A stretch of 64,000 bases of DNA from Stomorhina lunata (lineage: Eukaryota > Arthropoda > Insecta > Diptera > Rhiniidae). Positions 23,113 to 35,075 of the stretch are shown here, in pieces (position 1 is the first letter of the stretch; each line of letters starts with the position of its first letter). The notes beneath the pieces were generated by a model. That model saw only the letters and a list, made by a program, of their open reading frames with translations, was not told where the DNA came from and searched no databases. A program made the position numbers and the translations under genes. The DNA lies in NCBI GenBank assembly GCA_933228675.1, contig OW121740.1, forward strand, positions 5,092,001-5,156,000, given 5' to 3'.

Positions 23113-24624
23113 ATTTCCAAAACTTGATACATCTAAGGTTTCTAAGTAAAGCTTAGTCCTCCGTTTTTTTAACTAATTTTTAAAAATTAACTGATGTAGA
23201 ATTGTAAAGTAAAAAATAAAAGCTTTTTGATAACAAATAAACTGGTTATGTATAAGAGAATAAATTATTCAAATACAATTTTAACTAAAGACGCCTCAGG
23301 TGTATTGTTAAAGTTGCAGAAGGTGTCCCTGAAACATTTGCTCTTGGTGCAAAGCGGATTATGTACATTTAAGCCAATACAAGCTGGGTATTTGAGTTTC
23401 GTTGATAATAGGGTGGTAACAAAAATGTTGTTAAAACATTTTTAGAATTAGTTAAAGCAATTTATATATTAAATAGTAGTTTATATATATTTTAAGCATT
23501 CTTGATAAAAAAAAATTTTACTCTTAAATATGGAACACTCTACGAAACTAAAAGTGTGAACACAAACTATTTTGAAATCCCATATATAGATATAAGTGTG
23601 CATGTGTAATTGATTTATTACTTTCAATTAATTAAATTGCATTAATACATTCGCACATTTGCAACACATTCGGTTTATTATGCAACACTTATCGTTTAAA
23701 TTTTGTAACGTATTTTTTAAATTTTTTATTTAGTTATTTTTTCAACTGAAAGTAAAACATGAAAAATATTTAATTTATATTCCCAATAGTCTATTTTTTC
23801 TTTTCGATTTTATATTTAAATCTAGGACATTGTAACAATAATAAAGTATAATAATGAGATTAAACAATAATATTTAGCCAGGATCTACTTATGAAGGCAA
23901 CTATTTGTTGTTCACATTTTTTTTGTTCAACTGTATAAATTAAATTAAACATATTAATAAAATGCATAATAAATATTTGAAAAACAAAAATGTTAACAAA
24001 AGAAATTTATAGTTAGTAATCATGAAAAAATGAGGGTATTATTTGTAAAACATTCATGTAATCGTGGATATATATCACTTAACCTACTAACAAATACAAG
24101 GACACCTTAGATCTAAATTTTAAATAAACAAACAATTTGATATGGTTCATTACTAACCAGATGAACAAGAACAAAATGTTCATTAAAATACCTAATTACT
24201 TCTAATTTGATAATATTGTATTTAAAAGTCTTAGGTCGCTAAAAGGGTTAAACTTGTATTTGGCTTAACGTATTATAAAGTATATTAAAAAATTAAAAAA
24301 TAAATTATAAAAATTATATAAATTCGAAACTAATTTATTAAAGCTCATTTCATTACGTGACTATTATTATTTGCAAATTGCATGACATGCATGCTTTAAG
24401 GCTGATTGAGTAATTATTGCCTTTTTAAAGCAAAAACAACTTCATTAGTTTGTTGTTGGTTTAAAATAACACGCTTCATTAAAAGCTTTATCGTTTCATA
24501 TATATACCAGGGATTAAATAGATGATAAATTTGGAATATAAATGCAGATTTAAAAAACAAATTGCCTTTAATATTGAAAAATTATCAAAAAAATTTCGAT
24601 ATTTTAAATGTTTCTAAAATTGCT
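23113..24624. other. Spacer between inverted type B arrays
   Basis: Unique AT-rich DNA of about 1.5 kb, the loop between two oppositely oriented type B arrays. The 72-codon frame at 23227-23445 lies in slightly less AT-rich DNA (23280-23420). I recognise no domain in any frame of it. Confidence 0.5.
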
Positions 24625-26160
24625 TTTTTATAGAACATTGTTCGATTGGAAGATATTTCTATGGAAACGTTGACAATAGGATAACTTTTCTATGGAAAAA
24701 ATGACGACAGGAAGACATTTCTATAGAAATGTTGACGATAGGAAGACATTTGTATAGAAAAGTTGACGATAGGAAGACATTTCTATAGAAAAGTTGACGA
24801 TAGGAAGACATTTCTATAGAAAAGTTGACTATAGGAAGACATTTCTATAGAAAAGTTGACGATTGGAAGACATTTCTATCGAAAAGTTGACGATTGGAAG
24901 ACATTTGTATAGAAAAGTTGACGATAGGAAGACATTGCTATAGAAAAGTTGACGACAGGAAGACATTTCTATAAAAAAGTTTACGATAAGAAGACATTTC
25001 TATAGAAAATTGACGATAGGAAGACATTTTTATAGAAAAAACTACGACAGGAAGATATTTTTATAGAAAAGTTGACGATAGGAAGACATTTCTATAGAAA
25101 AGTTGGCGATAGGAAGACTTTTCTATAGAAAGGTTGACGATAGGAAGATATTTTTATAGAAAAGTTGATGATAAGAAGACATTTCTATAGAAAAGTTGAC
25201 TATAGGAAGACATTTCTATAGAAAAGTTGACGATTGGAAGACATTTCTATAGAAAAGTTGACGATTAGAAGACATTTCTATAGAAAATAGGAAGACATTT
25301 TATAGAAAAGTTGACGACAGAAAGACATTTCTATAGAAAAGTTGACGATAGGAAGACATTTCTATAGAAAAGTTGACGATAGAAAGACATTTCTATAGAA
25401 ATGTTGACGATAGGAAAATATTTTTATAGAAAAGTTGACGATAGGAAGACATTTTTATAGAAAAGTTGACGATAGGAGGACATTTCTATAGAAAAGTTGA
25501 CAAAAGGAAGACATTTCTGTAGAAAAGTTGACGATTGGAAGACATGTTTATAGAAAAGTTGACGATAGGAAGACATTTCTATAGAAAAGTTGACGACAGA
25601 AAGACATTTCTATAGAAAAGTGGACGATAGGAAGACATTTCTATAGAAAAGTTGACGATAGAAAGACATTTCTATAGAAAAGTTGACGATAGGAAGACAT
25701 TTCTATAGAAAAATTGACGAAAGGAAGACATTTCTATAGAAAAGTTGACAATAGGAAGACATTTCTATAGAAAAGTTGACGATAGGAAGACATTTCTATA
25801 GAAAAGTTGACGATAGAAAAACATTTCTATAGAAAAGTTAACGATAGGAAGACATTTCTATAGCAAATTTGACGATAGGAAGACATTTTAATAGAAAAGT
25901 TGATGATAGGAAAACATTTCTATAGAAAAGTTGACGATAGGAAGACATTTCTATAGAAACGTTGACGTTAGAAAGACATTTCTATAGAAAAGTTTACGAT
26001 TTCTATAGAGTTGTTAATAATAGACAGACATTTCTATAGAAAATTTGGTGATTGAAAGACATTTCTATAGAAATGTTGATGACGGGAGATATTTTCATAG
26101 AAAATGATGATGGGAGGACGTATTTTTATAGAAAAAATTGTAGTGGAAGATTTTTAACAA
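24625..26160 (-). repeat. Minisatellite array, type B, inverted copy
   Basis: About 49 monomers in reverse orientation: GACATTTCTATAGAAAAG then TTGACGATAGGAA. The consensus is the exact reverse complement of the array at 21770-23112. Variants with AAAGACATT, GATTGGAAG and TTTTATAG are scattered in blocks. The two edges (24625-24720 and 25990-26160) are decayed. Confidence 0.93.
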
Positions 26161-27490
26161 GAAAATATTAAAAATGGTATAAATATATGAAAAATTTTTT
26201 TAAATATTATAGATTTGTGACACTAAGGAATGTCCCCATACCTTCGGGGATTATTTAAAAATATTTACATTAAGACAAGAAATTGTTAAGTGCCAATCTT
26301 TCGAAAAGTTCTTGGATAAAATAGAATAACTGTAATTGGTTTTAAGCATAGCAACACTACAAGGACTTAAACAGAACTAACAGGATTAAATCATCATCAT
26401 CAATCAAACCACATTTTGTCTTGTAAACAAATAAAACAGTTAAAAACTAGCTAAACACATGTAAGAAGATGTAAGTATTTAGATAGATAAGATCTATAAC
26501 TTTTATAGAATTGTAATAACAATCGTTTGTATGGGTACGAAGGCGGATTGAGAATTGTTTTATTAAAATAAAGAAAAATTCAATATCAATCTGATATATA
26601 GCAAAACTCTAATTTTGTTGCCAAGTGTGCTTATATTAAATTGTAATAAAACAATTTACAAACTCGCTAAGGAATTTTACAAAAACAAACATATTCATTT
26701 ATTTCCAATTTAACTACTTCATACAAGTATTGTTGAGATGTTTTTGTTGCCAGGAGTTACAATGAGTTTTTTTTTTTTTTTGTAGGAAAAGGGTAAAAGC
26801 ATTTAAACGCTTTTACAAGGGAAATAACAGCAAAATAAATTGAAATGTAGACAAAAGTCGTCTATGAAATTGATTGTTTTGAAAGGAAAAGAATAATATA
26901 AGAAAGAGTTAAATAAAGGATATTTGATATCTTTGGTGATGGAAAAAATGAATGTATGAAAGAGGTTATGAGGATGTGTTTAAAATACAACATTACATTT
27001 TAAATTTATTTTATTGTTCTTAAGTTTGTCAGTTTATTTTCAATCTGAAAAAAAACTTTTCTAACAATTTTTTCTTTTTGTATGCAGAGGTTTCTTGTTG
27101 CTAAGTCCTCTACAGTCACCTAATTTATGGCAATTCCATTAGAAAATTCATACTTTTAAATTTAAATATAAAATGGATAAAAAATAAAAAAATTGCGGCT
27201 TTACTGTGGCTTTTAGGAATTAAGTAGCTAAAATCGTATATATAGCGTGTCTTATCCAAGAAGAGTTGCAATGAATCTTTTAAAAAGATGGATCATGAAC
27301 TTTTCTTATGTGGTACAAAAATGAGATAACCACTTAAGTGACTTTTCAAATAGATCCAGAAATATGTTGGCTCATCTCAGAAACACTGAAAGCGTATTTG
27401 CTACCCCATTATATAACTTTTAAAAAGATTGAATTATATTTTAATGCACTTTACAATTTCAACAAAGTAACAATTGAACATAAATAATTT
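26161..27490. other. Unique spacer with one strong hairpin
   Basis: No gene recognised. GTAAAAGC (26793-26800) and GCTTTTAC (26809-26816) form an 8-bp perfect inverted repeat with an 8-base loop, just after a T run at 26767-26781. There are no other notable features. Confidence 0.5.
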
Positions 27491-27902
27491 TAACCCTCCG
27501 TCATGCGCATGTATCTGGCTAGATCTTTTAAAAATTTAACAGTGATTTATATAAATTTAGAATGGAGCTAGCTGTTTGATTATCCAGGTATCCTCTACAA
27601 ATATTGTTAGCTATAGTTTTATAAAAAAAAGATTATAAAAAACAACAAAAACAAATTGTGTGAGTTTTTTCATCAACACATCACATACGTAGCGCATGTA
27701 TCTGGCCAGATATACTTGTAGTTTTTATGAAGAATTATGTATTTTATTTGAATTTTTAAATGTTTTTTGCGTTTGTTTACCCAAATCAACTGAAACTGCA
27801 CTATATTTGTACTCTGAGTTATTGTAGCTTAGTATAAATTATATGCCTGATGATGACAATGCCTAAGATATTGAAAACTATTTCGTTAACGAACCAAATG
27901 AC

Positions 27903-28154
27903 GTGTTTGACAGTGACAATTATTCTGCCGAAGATCCTTTCCTTAGTAAGGATGGTACTTTATGGCATAAAAATGAGCCCAATATTAGAACTGGTACATG
28001 TCGACATATTTCATGCATAAAACATTTTTTATACATAATTTCTGAAACGAGTCGCCATGGAAAATCTGTGGTGGAGAACTGGAATGTAGCTAATCTAATT
28101 AGAATTGGATGCATTTTTCGGTACTCTTTTGGCGGCTGGTTATTCCCACAATAA
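27903..28154 (+). pseudogene. piggyBac-type transposase N-terminal remnant
   Basis: The 83-codon frame contains PFLSKDGTLWHKNEP (residues about 12-26), followed by an R-x-G-x-x-R pattern. This resembles the conserved segment near the N-terminus of piggyBac-derived transposases (a 'KDGTxW' strand followed by an R-rich turn). Acidic residues precede it (DDDN, ENY, DSDN), also typical of the family's N-terminal region, and an in-frame stop lies upstream near 27868, so the frame is broken. After about residue 38 the similarity is lost. The catalytic DDD region and C-terminal cysteine-rich domain are missing. The assignment is supported by the TTAA-flanked ends but comes from motif reading only. 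Confidence 0.55.
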
Positions 28155-28393
28155 TATAATATATATAACTACTAATTCTTGAATCGAAATTAATCGAAAC
28201 TTACTTAAAAACGATAATTTTTTTTTGAAATAAAACAAAAAATTTAATTTTTCTTGTTTTATTTGTCATTGGTTTTTTTCCTGGGTAGTTTTTTTGGTAT
28301 GTACTAAGTTCATGTACTAAGACAAAATTGCAAATATTTATCTGCATGGCTTGCTAACAATATAGCAATATAATATTATCAAAAAAATATATT

Positions 28394-29190
28394 TATTATA
28401 CCCTTCACCACCATAGGTGGAAGGGGTAAGTTTGTGCTGATGTTTGTAACGCATAGAAATATTTGTCTTAGACCCACCTTTTAGTATACCAATAGACTTA
28501 GAATCACTTTCAGCGATGTCCGTCCGTCCGTCTGGCTGGCTGGCTGGCTGGACGGCTGGACCCCCATGTAAACCTTGTAATCAAACTACAGGTCGCAATT
28601 CTAAAGATAATTTGATAAAATTTCGCACAGATAATTTTTTTGATAATGGGACCATGGCTATTGAAATTGGTCAAAATCGGTCCATTATTTGTGGTACCTC
28701 CCATAGGTCCCACTTCCCGGAATTGCTATATTGGCCACAAATATCAATATTTCATGAAATTTAAATCAGATACTGCTTATGTAAACCTAAATCACTGTAC
28801 CAAATTTCGTTGAAATCGGTCCACATTTGACCATAGCTCCCATACAAACTCTTCTTCAAAAACGCACTAAATGAGACAAAAAATCACTAAAACGCTCGTA
28901 AATCTAAAGATAATGAAAATTTTGAGTTTAGTTTTTGCATACATAATTTTTGTAACAACTGTAATCAATTTGCCAAATTTCGAGATAATCGTTCCACATT
29001 TGACCCTAGCTCTCGTATAAGTCCAAATGACGGAAACAGGTTGAATATATACGTTTTGAGAAAATGTTTGTATGATGGCAAAATTTAGCAAATATTTGTC
29101 TTTATACGATAAATATAACACCTTTGACATTAGTGGTGAAGGGTATCGTATGGTCGGCTTGACCGACTATAGCGCTTTCTTACTTGTTTT
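28394..29190 (+). mobile_element. Helitron/DINE-1 (mini-me)-like element, copy 1
   Basis: About 800 bp without coding capacity. It begins ACCCTTCACCACCATAGGTG, which folds on itself with the following GAAGGGG. Near its other end GTGGTGAAGGGT (29131-29142) is complementary to that start, followed by GTCGGCTTGACCGAC (a 5-bp hairpin) and CTTTCTTACTTG. About 115 bp inside the start is GATGTCCGTCCGTCCGTCTG followed by repeated GGCT, a (GTCY)n proto-microsatellite. Subterminal inverted repeats, a terminal hairpin and a (GTCY)n core fit the DINE-1/mini-me type. That assignment is an inference. It is nested in the piggyBac-like remnant, so it is the younger of the two. Confidence 0.75.
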
Positions 29191-29284
29191 TATATTAATG
29201 TATTGAAATACATAGTGTATCTGGCCAGATAAATGCACTACGTATGTGACTACCGAAGCATGTGCATGACGGAGGCTAACGTGG

Positions 29285-30046
29285 TCACATAAACTATTAT
29301 TTGTTGCACAATCGATAAGCTTTGCCTAAAGCAGAAAAATCCATATTGATTCGGAATACTCCTTAAAAAACATAATACACGAATAATGTAAAAATAGATA
29401 TTATTATATTTTTTGCTATTATTTTTTTTTTATAAAATTCCATAAAAATAAAGAATCTCTGGCAATATTTTATGGCTATACAAAAAGTCCAACCAGTCAT
29501 ATTGGTCAAAACAAAGCCGTTTAGTTATTTCACATTTCATTATTATTTTTAACATTTTTTTGTGTTATCAAACTCAGCTGCTCTATCGGTTTTTAAATGT
29601 TATGAAAGAGTTGTAAAAATATTTATTTTAGAAATTTCATTTTATCAGTCACGCTTTAGCCATGATTCGTATATTCTAAATTTTTTTGGTTGTATGTTTA
29701 TTCGCAGACAACTGGTGCTATTGCTGCTGGTGGTGTCTGTCTGATTGTGGCCGGATGTTTGTTTGAGTTTTTTTTTCTATGTTAAACCAGTCAATTTTAA
29801 AATAAGGACATATAAATATATAATATTTTGAAATGTGTTTACACTTAGTTGTATACCTACACTTTAACATATATATATAAACATATTTATGTATGTGTAA
29901 CAAAGCTTTGCAAAGGACAATGAAGTTGCTAAGTATGTTTGCATGTAGATATTTGTATGTAAATACAGATCAATAGCAAGATTAACGCAACATTTCAAAA
30001 ATTGAATGAAATTATTACTAAGGTGTAAAAATACTTTAACTTATAA
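29285..30046. other. Unique AT-rich spacer
   Basis: No gene recognised. A less AT-rich patch at 29705-29755 contains GCTGCTGGTGGTGTCTGTCT. It leaves two short opposite frames (29562-29744 and 29718-29903) that are not gene-like. Confidence 0.5.
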
Positions 30047-31123
30047 CACAGTACGACAAAATAAATTTTTTTTGAGTACACATTAGTAATGTTAACAGAA
30101 TATGAAAAAGGGCTTAAAATAAAGCCGTGTCTCAGCGTTTTGCTGTAGCACCTCAGAATTTTAAGAAAATCGATTTTAAATATTGCAAGGACCGTGGAGG
30201 TTCACTTGTAACGTAATACTAGTATAAAAAGTGTTATAAAAATAGAATGGATGAACCGATTTAAATGCTTGAGCCAGTTTTGAAAACAGAATTTGGATTT
30301 GCTTTATTAAAAAAAACAATTTTTCTAAAAATCGTTTTTTCCGCTAGAGGACGCTTTAATTTTCATGTAAAATTCAAAAATATCCAAAAAAATTTACGAA
30401 ATTCGTTAAAAATATACAGCCATGTCACAGAACTCAATTCCGTTCGGAAGTTGAATGAATTCCGCAATTTGCTTCTATTGAAAAAGTAAAACGAAAAAAT
30501 TTTTCGGAATGAAACCACTTTCTATTTTCAAAGTGGAATTGAATTCATATGTTTTTAGTTGTTTATTCAATATTTGAACAATTTCCTCAATTAATCAGTG
30601 TTTTTTGTTAAAACAAAGATAGAGTTGAAAATTTCAATTAAAAAAATCTTATTTTGTACTGATTTTGGACATTTAAAATTTTTCGGAATGTATAGAACCT
30701 AAAACCATTTCGATCGGAATTCAACTACGGAATGGTTTCAATTCCGAACGGAATTCGTGACATGCCTGATAGTTCTGCAATTAGAAAAAATTAAAACAAG
30801 TCGTCTTGGATTTGAACCATATGGCGGTCGATCGTTTCTAAGTTTGTCATTACTTCTTATTTACTACTTAATTTTACATGAAAATTAAAGCGCCGTCTTT
30901 CAAAACTGGCTCAAGCATTTAAATCGGTTCACCCATTCTATTTTTATAGAACTTTTTATACTAGTATTACGTTACAAGTGAACCTCCACAGTCCTTCGAA
31001 TCTTTAAAATCGATTTTCTTAAAATTCTGAGGTGCTACAGCAAAACGTCCAGACACGTGTTTCTTTATTTTAAGTCATTTTTCATTTTCTTCACATTTCT
31101 TATGTGTGTCATGTCGTACTGTG
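30047..31123. mobile_element. Long-terminal-inverted-repeat (foldback-like) element
   Basis: The outer ends are CACAGTACGACA (30047-30058) and TGTCGTACTGTG (31112-31123). The inverted similarity runs through most of both arms: TTTTGCTGTAGCACCTCAGA (30136-30155) pairs with TCTGAGGTGCTACAGCAAAA in the right arm near 31028-31047, and CCGATTTAAATGCTTGAGCC near 30257-30276 pairs with GGCTCAAGCATTTAAATCGG near 30909-30928. The arms are about 300 bp (left) and 230 bp (right). The left arm has an extra block of about 60 bp near 30285-30345. The 74-codon frame at 30265-30489 lies across the arm and is not a gene. Flanks read TTATAA and TAATAA, so the target duplication is unclear. Confidence 0.85.
30421..30764. 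mobile_element. Nested 344-bp palindromic element
   Basis: CATGTCAC then AATTCCGTTCGG at 30421-30447 is mirrored by CCGAACGGAATT then GTGACATG at 30744-30764. Additional TTCGGAAT and GGAATTCAAC/GTTGAATGAATTCC blocks lie within it. It sits between the arms of the element at 30047-31123. It is either a second MITE inserted in the first or that element's own centre, and I cannot separate these from one copy. Confidence 0.7.
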
Positions 31124-31479
31124 TAATAATGTGAATTAAAATTTAATACATTTTATAAGCTCTTGATTAAATTTTTTCGAGTTCATTAAAGTATTCTAAA
31201 GTATGTATTGACAATCTAAGATATTTAATTTATGACAATAATAAATTTAAAATGTGACGTCCTTATTAGTGTGAAAGTTTTTATATACATGTTCAAATGC
31301 GTTAACTCACAAATTTATGATTTTAATTTTTCTTTAAATTTTTACTTTTTGTCAAAAATTTCAAACGAAAAATACGAATTTTGAATCTCACCATCTCCGA
31401 TTTTTTTAAAACTTTGTATACTACTAGTAGTAGCTCAACAATTTTAAAAGTTATTACAAATTTTAAATTTCGTTTTGGT
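31124..31479. other. Unique AT-rich spacer
   Basis: No gene or repeat recognised. The stretch just before the microsatellite (31375-31470) contains ACTACTAGTAGTAG and supplies the first codons of the spurious microsatellite frame. Confidence 0.5.
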
Positions 31480-31900
<421 letters not shown>

Positions 31901-33754
31901 GATCTTTTTCGGTAGTTTTTTAGATAATGTCTAAAAACTTTGTATAATTTAAATTTTACAAATTTTTAATTCTACAAATTTTGTGGGTTCTCAAATTGTA
32001 TTAAATATTTTTGTTTCCTATTAAAAACCAGCTTTAAAAAACAGCCACAGGAAAATATTTAGTGTAGTTTAAAAATTTTTTTTTGTTAATTTTTTTGACA
32101 AGTTTTCTAAACTGTTTCTGACTATGGAACCGACAAAATTAAAAAGCATTATGATAAAATGTTTAACCAAATATTTTTTTAAATTTACCCTGAAGAGTGA
32201 AAGTTGTTGTGGTTAGTTTTTTCTTGTTAGAAACATAAAACCACACTAAAAGTAATTTAGCAAAAAAGTTTTCTGATGGTTTTGTCTGTTTTGTATGAAA
32301 AGTTAGTTAAGAGATACAATAATATAATTTCAGGTAATATGTAACTAGTTAAAAAGGAGGGATATAATTGTAAAACAACAATTTAATTTATATTATTTTT
32401 ATTATAATTTATATAATTTGTTAATTAAATGAAAAATTTTATTGCTTGTGTACTCCCATACTGGGACTTGAACACATCAGCCTGTGACTGCCAGACTGAG
32501 ACCCTTCCACTAAGCTACCGCACCAACTAACTTTTGTAGCATCAAAAACTTTTGGTCAAATCAACAATTGTATGAACTCTATATACGTTATATTGCCCCT
32601 AAGTCAACTATTTTGAATAATAAGGTTTGCCAACTTACCTATTGATTTTGACATAAGTCCTTCCATTACCTTCATAGGCTTTAATATAAATTTCATTTAA
32701 AATTTTTCATAAATTTACCCATTTCCGAATGTATTAAAAAAATTTCACAAACAATTTATTTAAATTCACATTTTGAATAAAAATACTTTAAAATATTTAT
32801 TAAAGTATTTCAAAATTTATTTAGGTAATATGAATTTTTTTTCAAATTTCCCCCTCTTAAACCCAATTTTCTAATTACTTTTCCACGAATTGCCAGTAAT
32901 TTCTGTTAAATAGAAATTATGAATGTGTTTCATTAGATTTTGTGTAAAACTAAAATATACTTTTACATTAATTATTATTTAATATAAAAGGAATAACAAA
33001 AAAAAAAAAAAAAAAAGATATATAATAATGACGCCAATGGCTATAAAAACGCAAATTACAACAAATTACATGTGTAATTAAAAAAGGCACACGAATGTTC
33101 ACTGAATATTGCTCAGCAACAAAAGCTTTCCGAACAGAACAATACCCAGCAGGAAAATTTATTATTAGAAGGACGTGGGAAAACTTGCATGTTTTAAGTT
33201 CAGGTCAATATTTCCGGGAATTGCAATTAAAAGCACAAATTTAATATTCCCTTTCCATCAATGGTCATTCTATAATAAGATCTTGATTACAAAACAAAAA
33301 TACAATAAACTCCTGTTCGATAAATCATTCACTCAAAATCAATTATGGCATATATTCGAATTAATATAATAATATTTTTAAAAATTGTACATAATAAAAT
33401 TTTGTAAAATTGTTATGGAAATTGTTATGGGTTCTTGTTGGGCATATGACATAAATTTTATATTTGGTTTGAGGCTTTTAAAATTATGTGATTGTTTTGT
33501 TACACTTATTCTATTAGACCCTCCCCTTTTTAATGTAACGACATAAAATAATTTACATAAAATTATCACTTTTTCAATAATTTAAATGGGTGTGTTATAA
33601 AGCTTACACATTGATTTTGTAAATTAAGTCAATTGTAAAATGTTTGTGACTTTTTTGACACTTTATTATAGTTGTCAAAAATATGAAATTTAATTTTTTT
33701 TATTTGTAATATTTCAGCTCAGGGCCTTACAAATGTTTAAATTTACAATATTAG
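31901..33754. other. Spacer with a tRNA-like stretch
   Basis: Mostly unique AT-rich DNA. The tRNA-like stretch at 32451-32524 is listed separately. There is an A run of about 19 bases at 32998-33016. Short frames at 33175-33369 and 33378-33569 show no motif and are not called. Confidence 0.5.
32451..32524 (-). ncRNA. tRNA-like sequence (tRNA pseudogene or SINE head)
   Basis: On the minus strand this 74-base stretch has an internal polymerase III A-box match (TAGCTTAGTGG) and, further in, a B-box-like TGTTCAAGTCC. Between them GTCTG/CAGGC can form a 5-bp stem with a 7-base loop at the anticodon-arm position. The acceptor strands (GGTGCGG against the 3' end) and the T stem do not pair, and the loop lacks the usual U33. 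It is therefore not a working tRNA. A decayed tRNA or the 5' head of a SINE fits best. No second full copy is seen in the window. Confidence 0.45.
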
Positions 33755-35075
33755 AAAATTTAATAATTTTTCGGTTTAAAATGTTAACGTAAAAATTTCT
33801 TCTAGAAAGTTTTTCGATATCAAAATTTATCTTTATAAAAACTTTTACTATAGAAAATGTTTTGTTATCAAAAATTTCATTACCAAAAATTTTTCTATAG
33901 GAAATTTTTCGTTATCAAAAATATTTCTATAGAAAATTTTTCGTTATCAAAAATTTTTCTATAGAAAATTTTTCGTTATCAAAAATTTTTCTATAGAAAA
34001 TTTTTCGTTATCAAAAATTTTTCTATAGAAAATTTTTCGTTATCAAAAATTTTTCTATAGAAAATTTTTTTAACAAAAATTTCTCTATAGAAACTTTTTT
34101 TATCAAAAATGTTTCTATAGAACATTTTTTGATCAAGCATTTTTCTATGGAAATTTTTTCATCAAAAATTTTTCCATAGAAAATATTGTTATTAAAAATT
34201 ATTCTATAGAAAATTTTTTATCAAAAATTTTCCTATAAAAAATTGTTTATCAAAAATTTTTCTATAAAAAAGTTTTTATCAAAAATTTTTTATAAAAAGA
34301 AATTTTATCAAAAACTTTTCTATAAAAAAGTTTTTTATCAAAAATTTTTTAAAGAAATTTTTTTTATCAAAAATGTTTCTATAGAAAGTTTTTTATCAAA
34401 AATTTTTTAAAGAAAATTTTTTATCAAAAATGTTTCTATAGAAAAATTTTTTATCAAAAATTTTTCTATAGAAAATATTTTTATCAAAAATTATTCTATA
34501 GACAATTTTTTATCAAACATTTTTCTATAAAAAAATTTTTTATCAAAAATTTTTCTAAAGAAAATTTTTCAATAGAAGATTTTTTTATCAAAAATTTTTC
34601 TATAGAAAGTTTTTTTTTCAGCAAAAATGTTTCTATGGAAATTTTGTGGTATCAAAAATGTTTCTATAGAAAATTTTTTTATTAACAATTTTTCTATAGA
34701 AAATTTTCTTATTTAAAATTTGTCTATAGAAAATTTTTTAGCAAAATGTTTTCTATAGAATTTTTTTTATAAAAAACTTTTTATCAAAAGTTTTTCTATA
34801 GACATTTTTATTTGTTAAAAATATTTCTATAGAAAAATTTTTGATAAAATAATTTTCTATAGAAAAAGTTTTGATAACAAATTTTCTATAAAATAATTAT
34901 ATTCAAAATTTTTTTATCAAAAATTTTTTTACAGAAAACTTTTTTTATCAAAAATTTTTCTACAGAAAAATTTTTTTAACAAAAATTTTTCTATTGTAAA
35001 GTTTTCTTTGGAAAAAATGTTTATAGAAATTTTTTTCATAGAAAAAAAATCTTATCGAAAATTTTTTCAATCCGC
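33755..35075 (+). repeat. Minisatellite array, type D (about 32-bp then 28-bp monomer)
   Basis: About 43 units. The left, homogeneous part (33890-34065) has TTTTTCTATAGAAAATTTTT then CGTTATCAAAAA. Further right the CGTTA is lost, giving a shorter unit TTTTTTATCAAAAATTTTTC then TATAGAAA. Type D is close to type C (10500-11715), which has GTTATAAAAA in place of GTTATCAAAAA, so the two share a recent common origin. Confidence 0.9.

Larger units (their letters stand above)
27490..29280 (+). mobile_element. piggyBac-like transposon remnant
   Basis: The left end reads TTAA then CCCTCCGTCATGCGCATG (27490-27511). The right end is CATGTGCATGACGGAGG followed by CTAA (about 29259-29279). Insertion at TTAA and terminal repeats starting with C-rich CCC are family traits of piggyBac. 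One TTAA is mutated to CTAA here. Subterminal copies of GTATCTGGCCAGAT occur at about 27508, 27698 and 29217, the second and third associated with CACATACGTAG/CTACGTATGTG. A transposase-like fragment lies at 27843-28154. Removal of the nested element at 28394-29190 leaves only about 1 kb, so this is an internally deleted, non-autonomous copy. Confidence 0.8.

Noticed and set aside
23227..23445. 72-codon frame between the inverted type B arrays
   Set aside because: It has less AT-biased codons, and an alternative frame (KVAEGVPETFALGAKRIMY) also looks protein-like, but no frame extends far and I recognise no domain. It may be a decayed gene piece, but there is not enough for a call.
32451..32524. 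Functional tRNA gene
   Set aside because: A and B boxes are present but the acceptor and T stems do not pair and U33 is absent, so it was kept only as a tRNA-like sequence.
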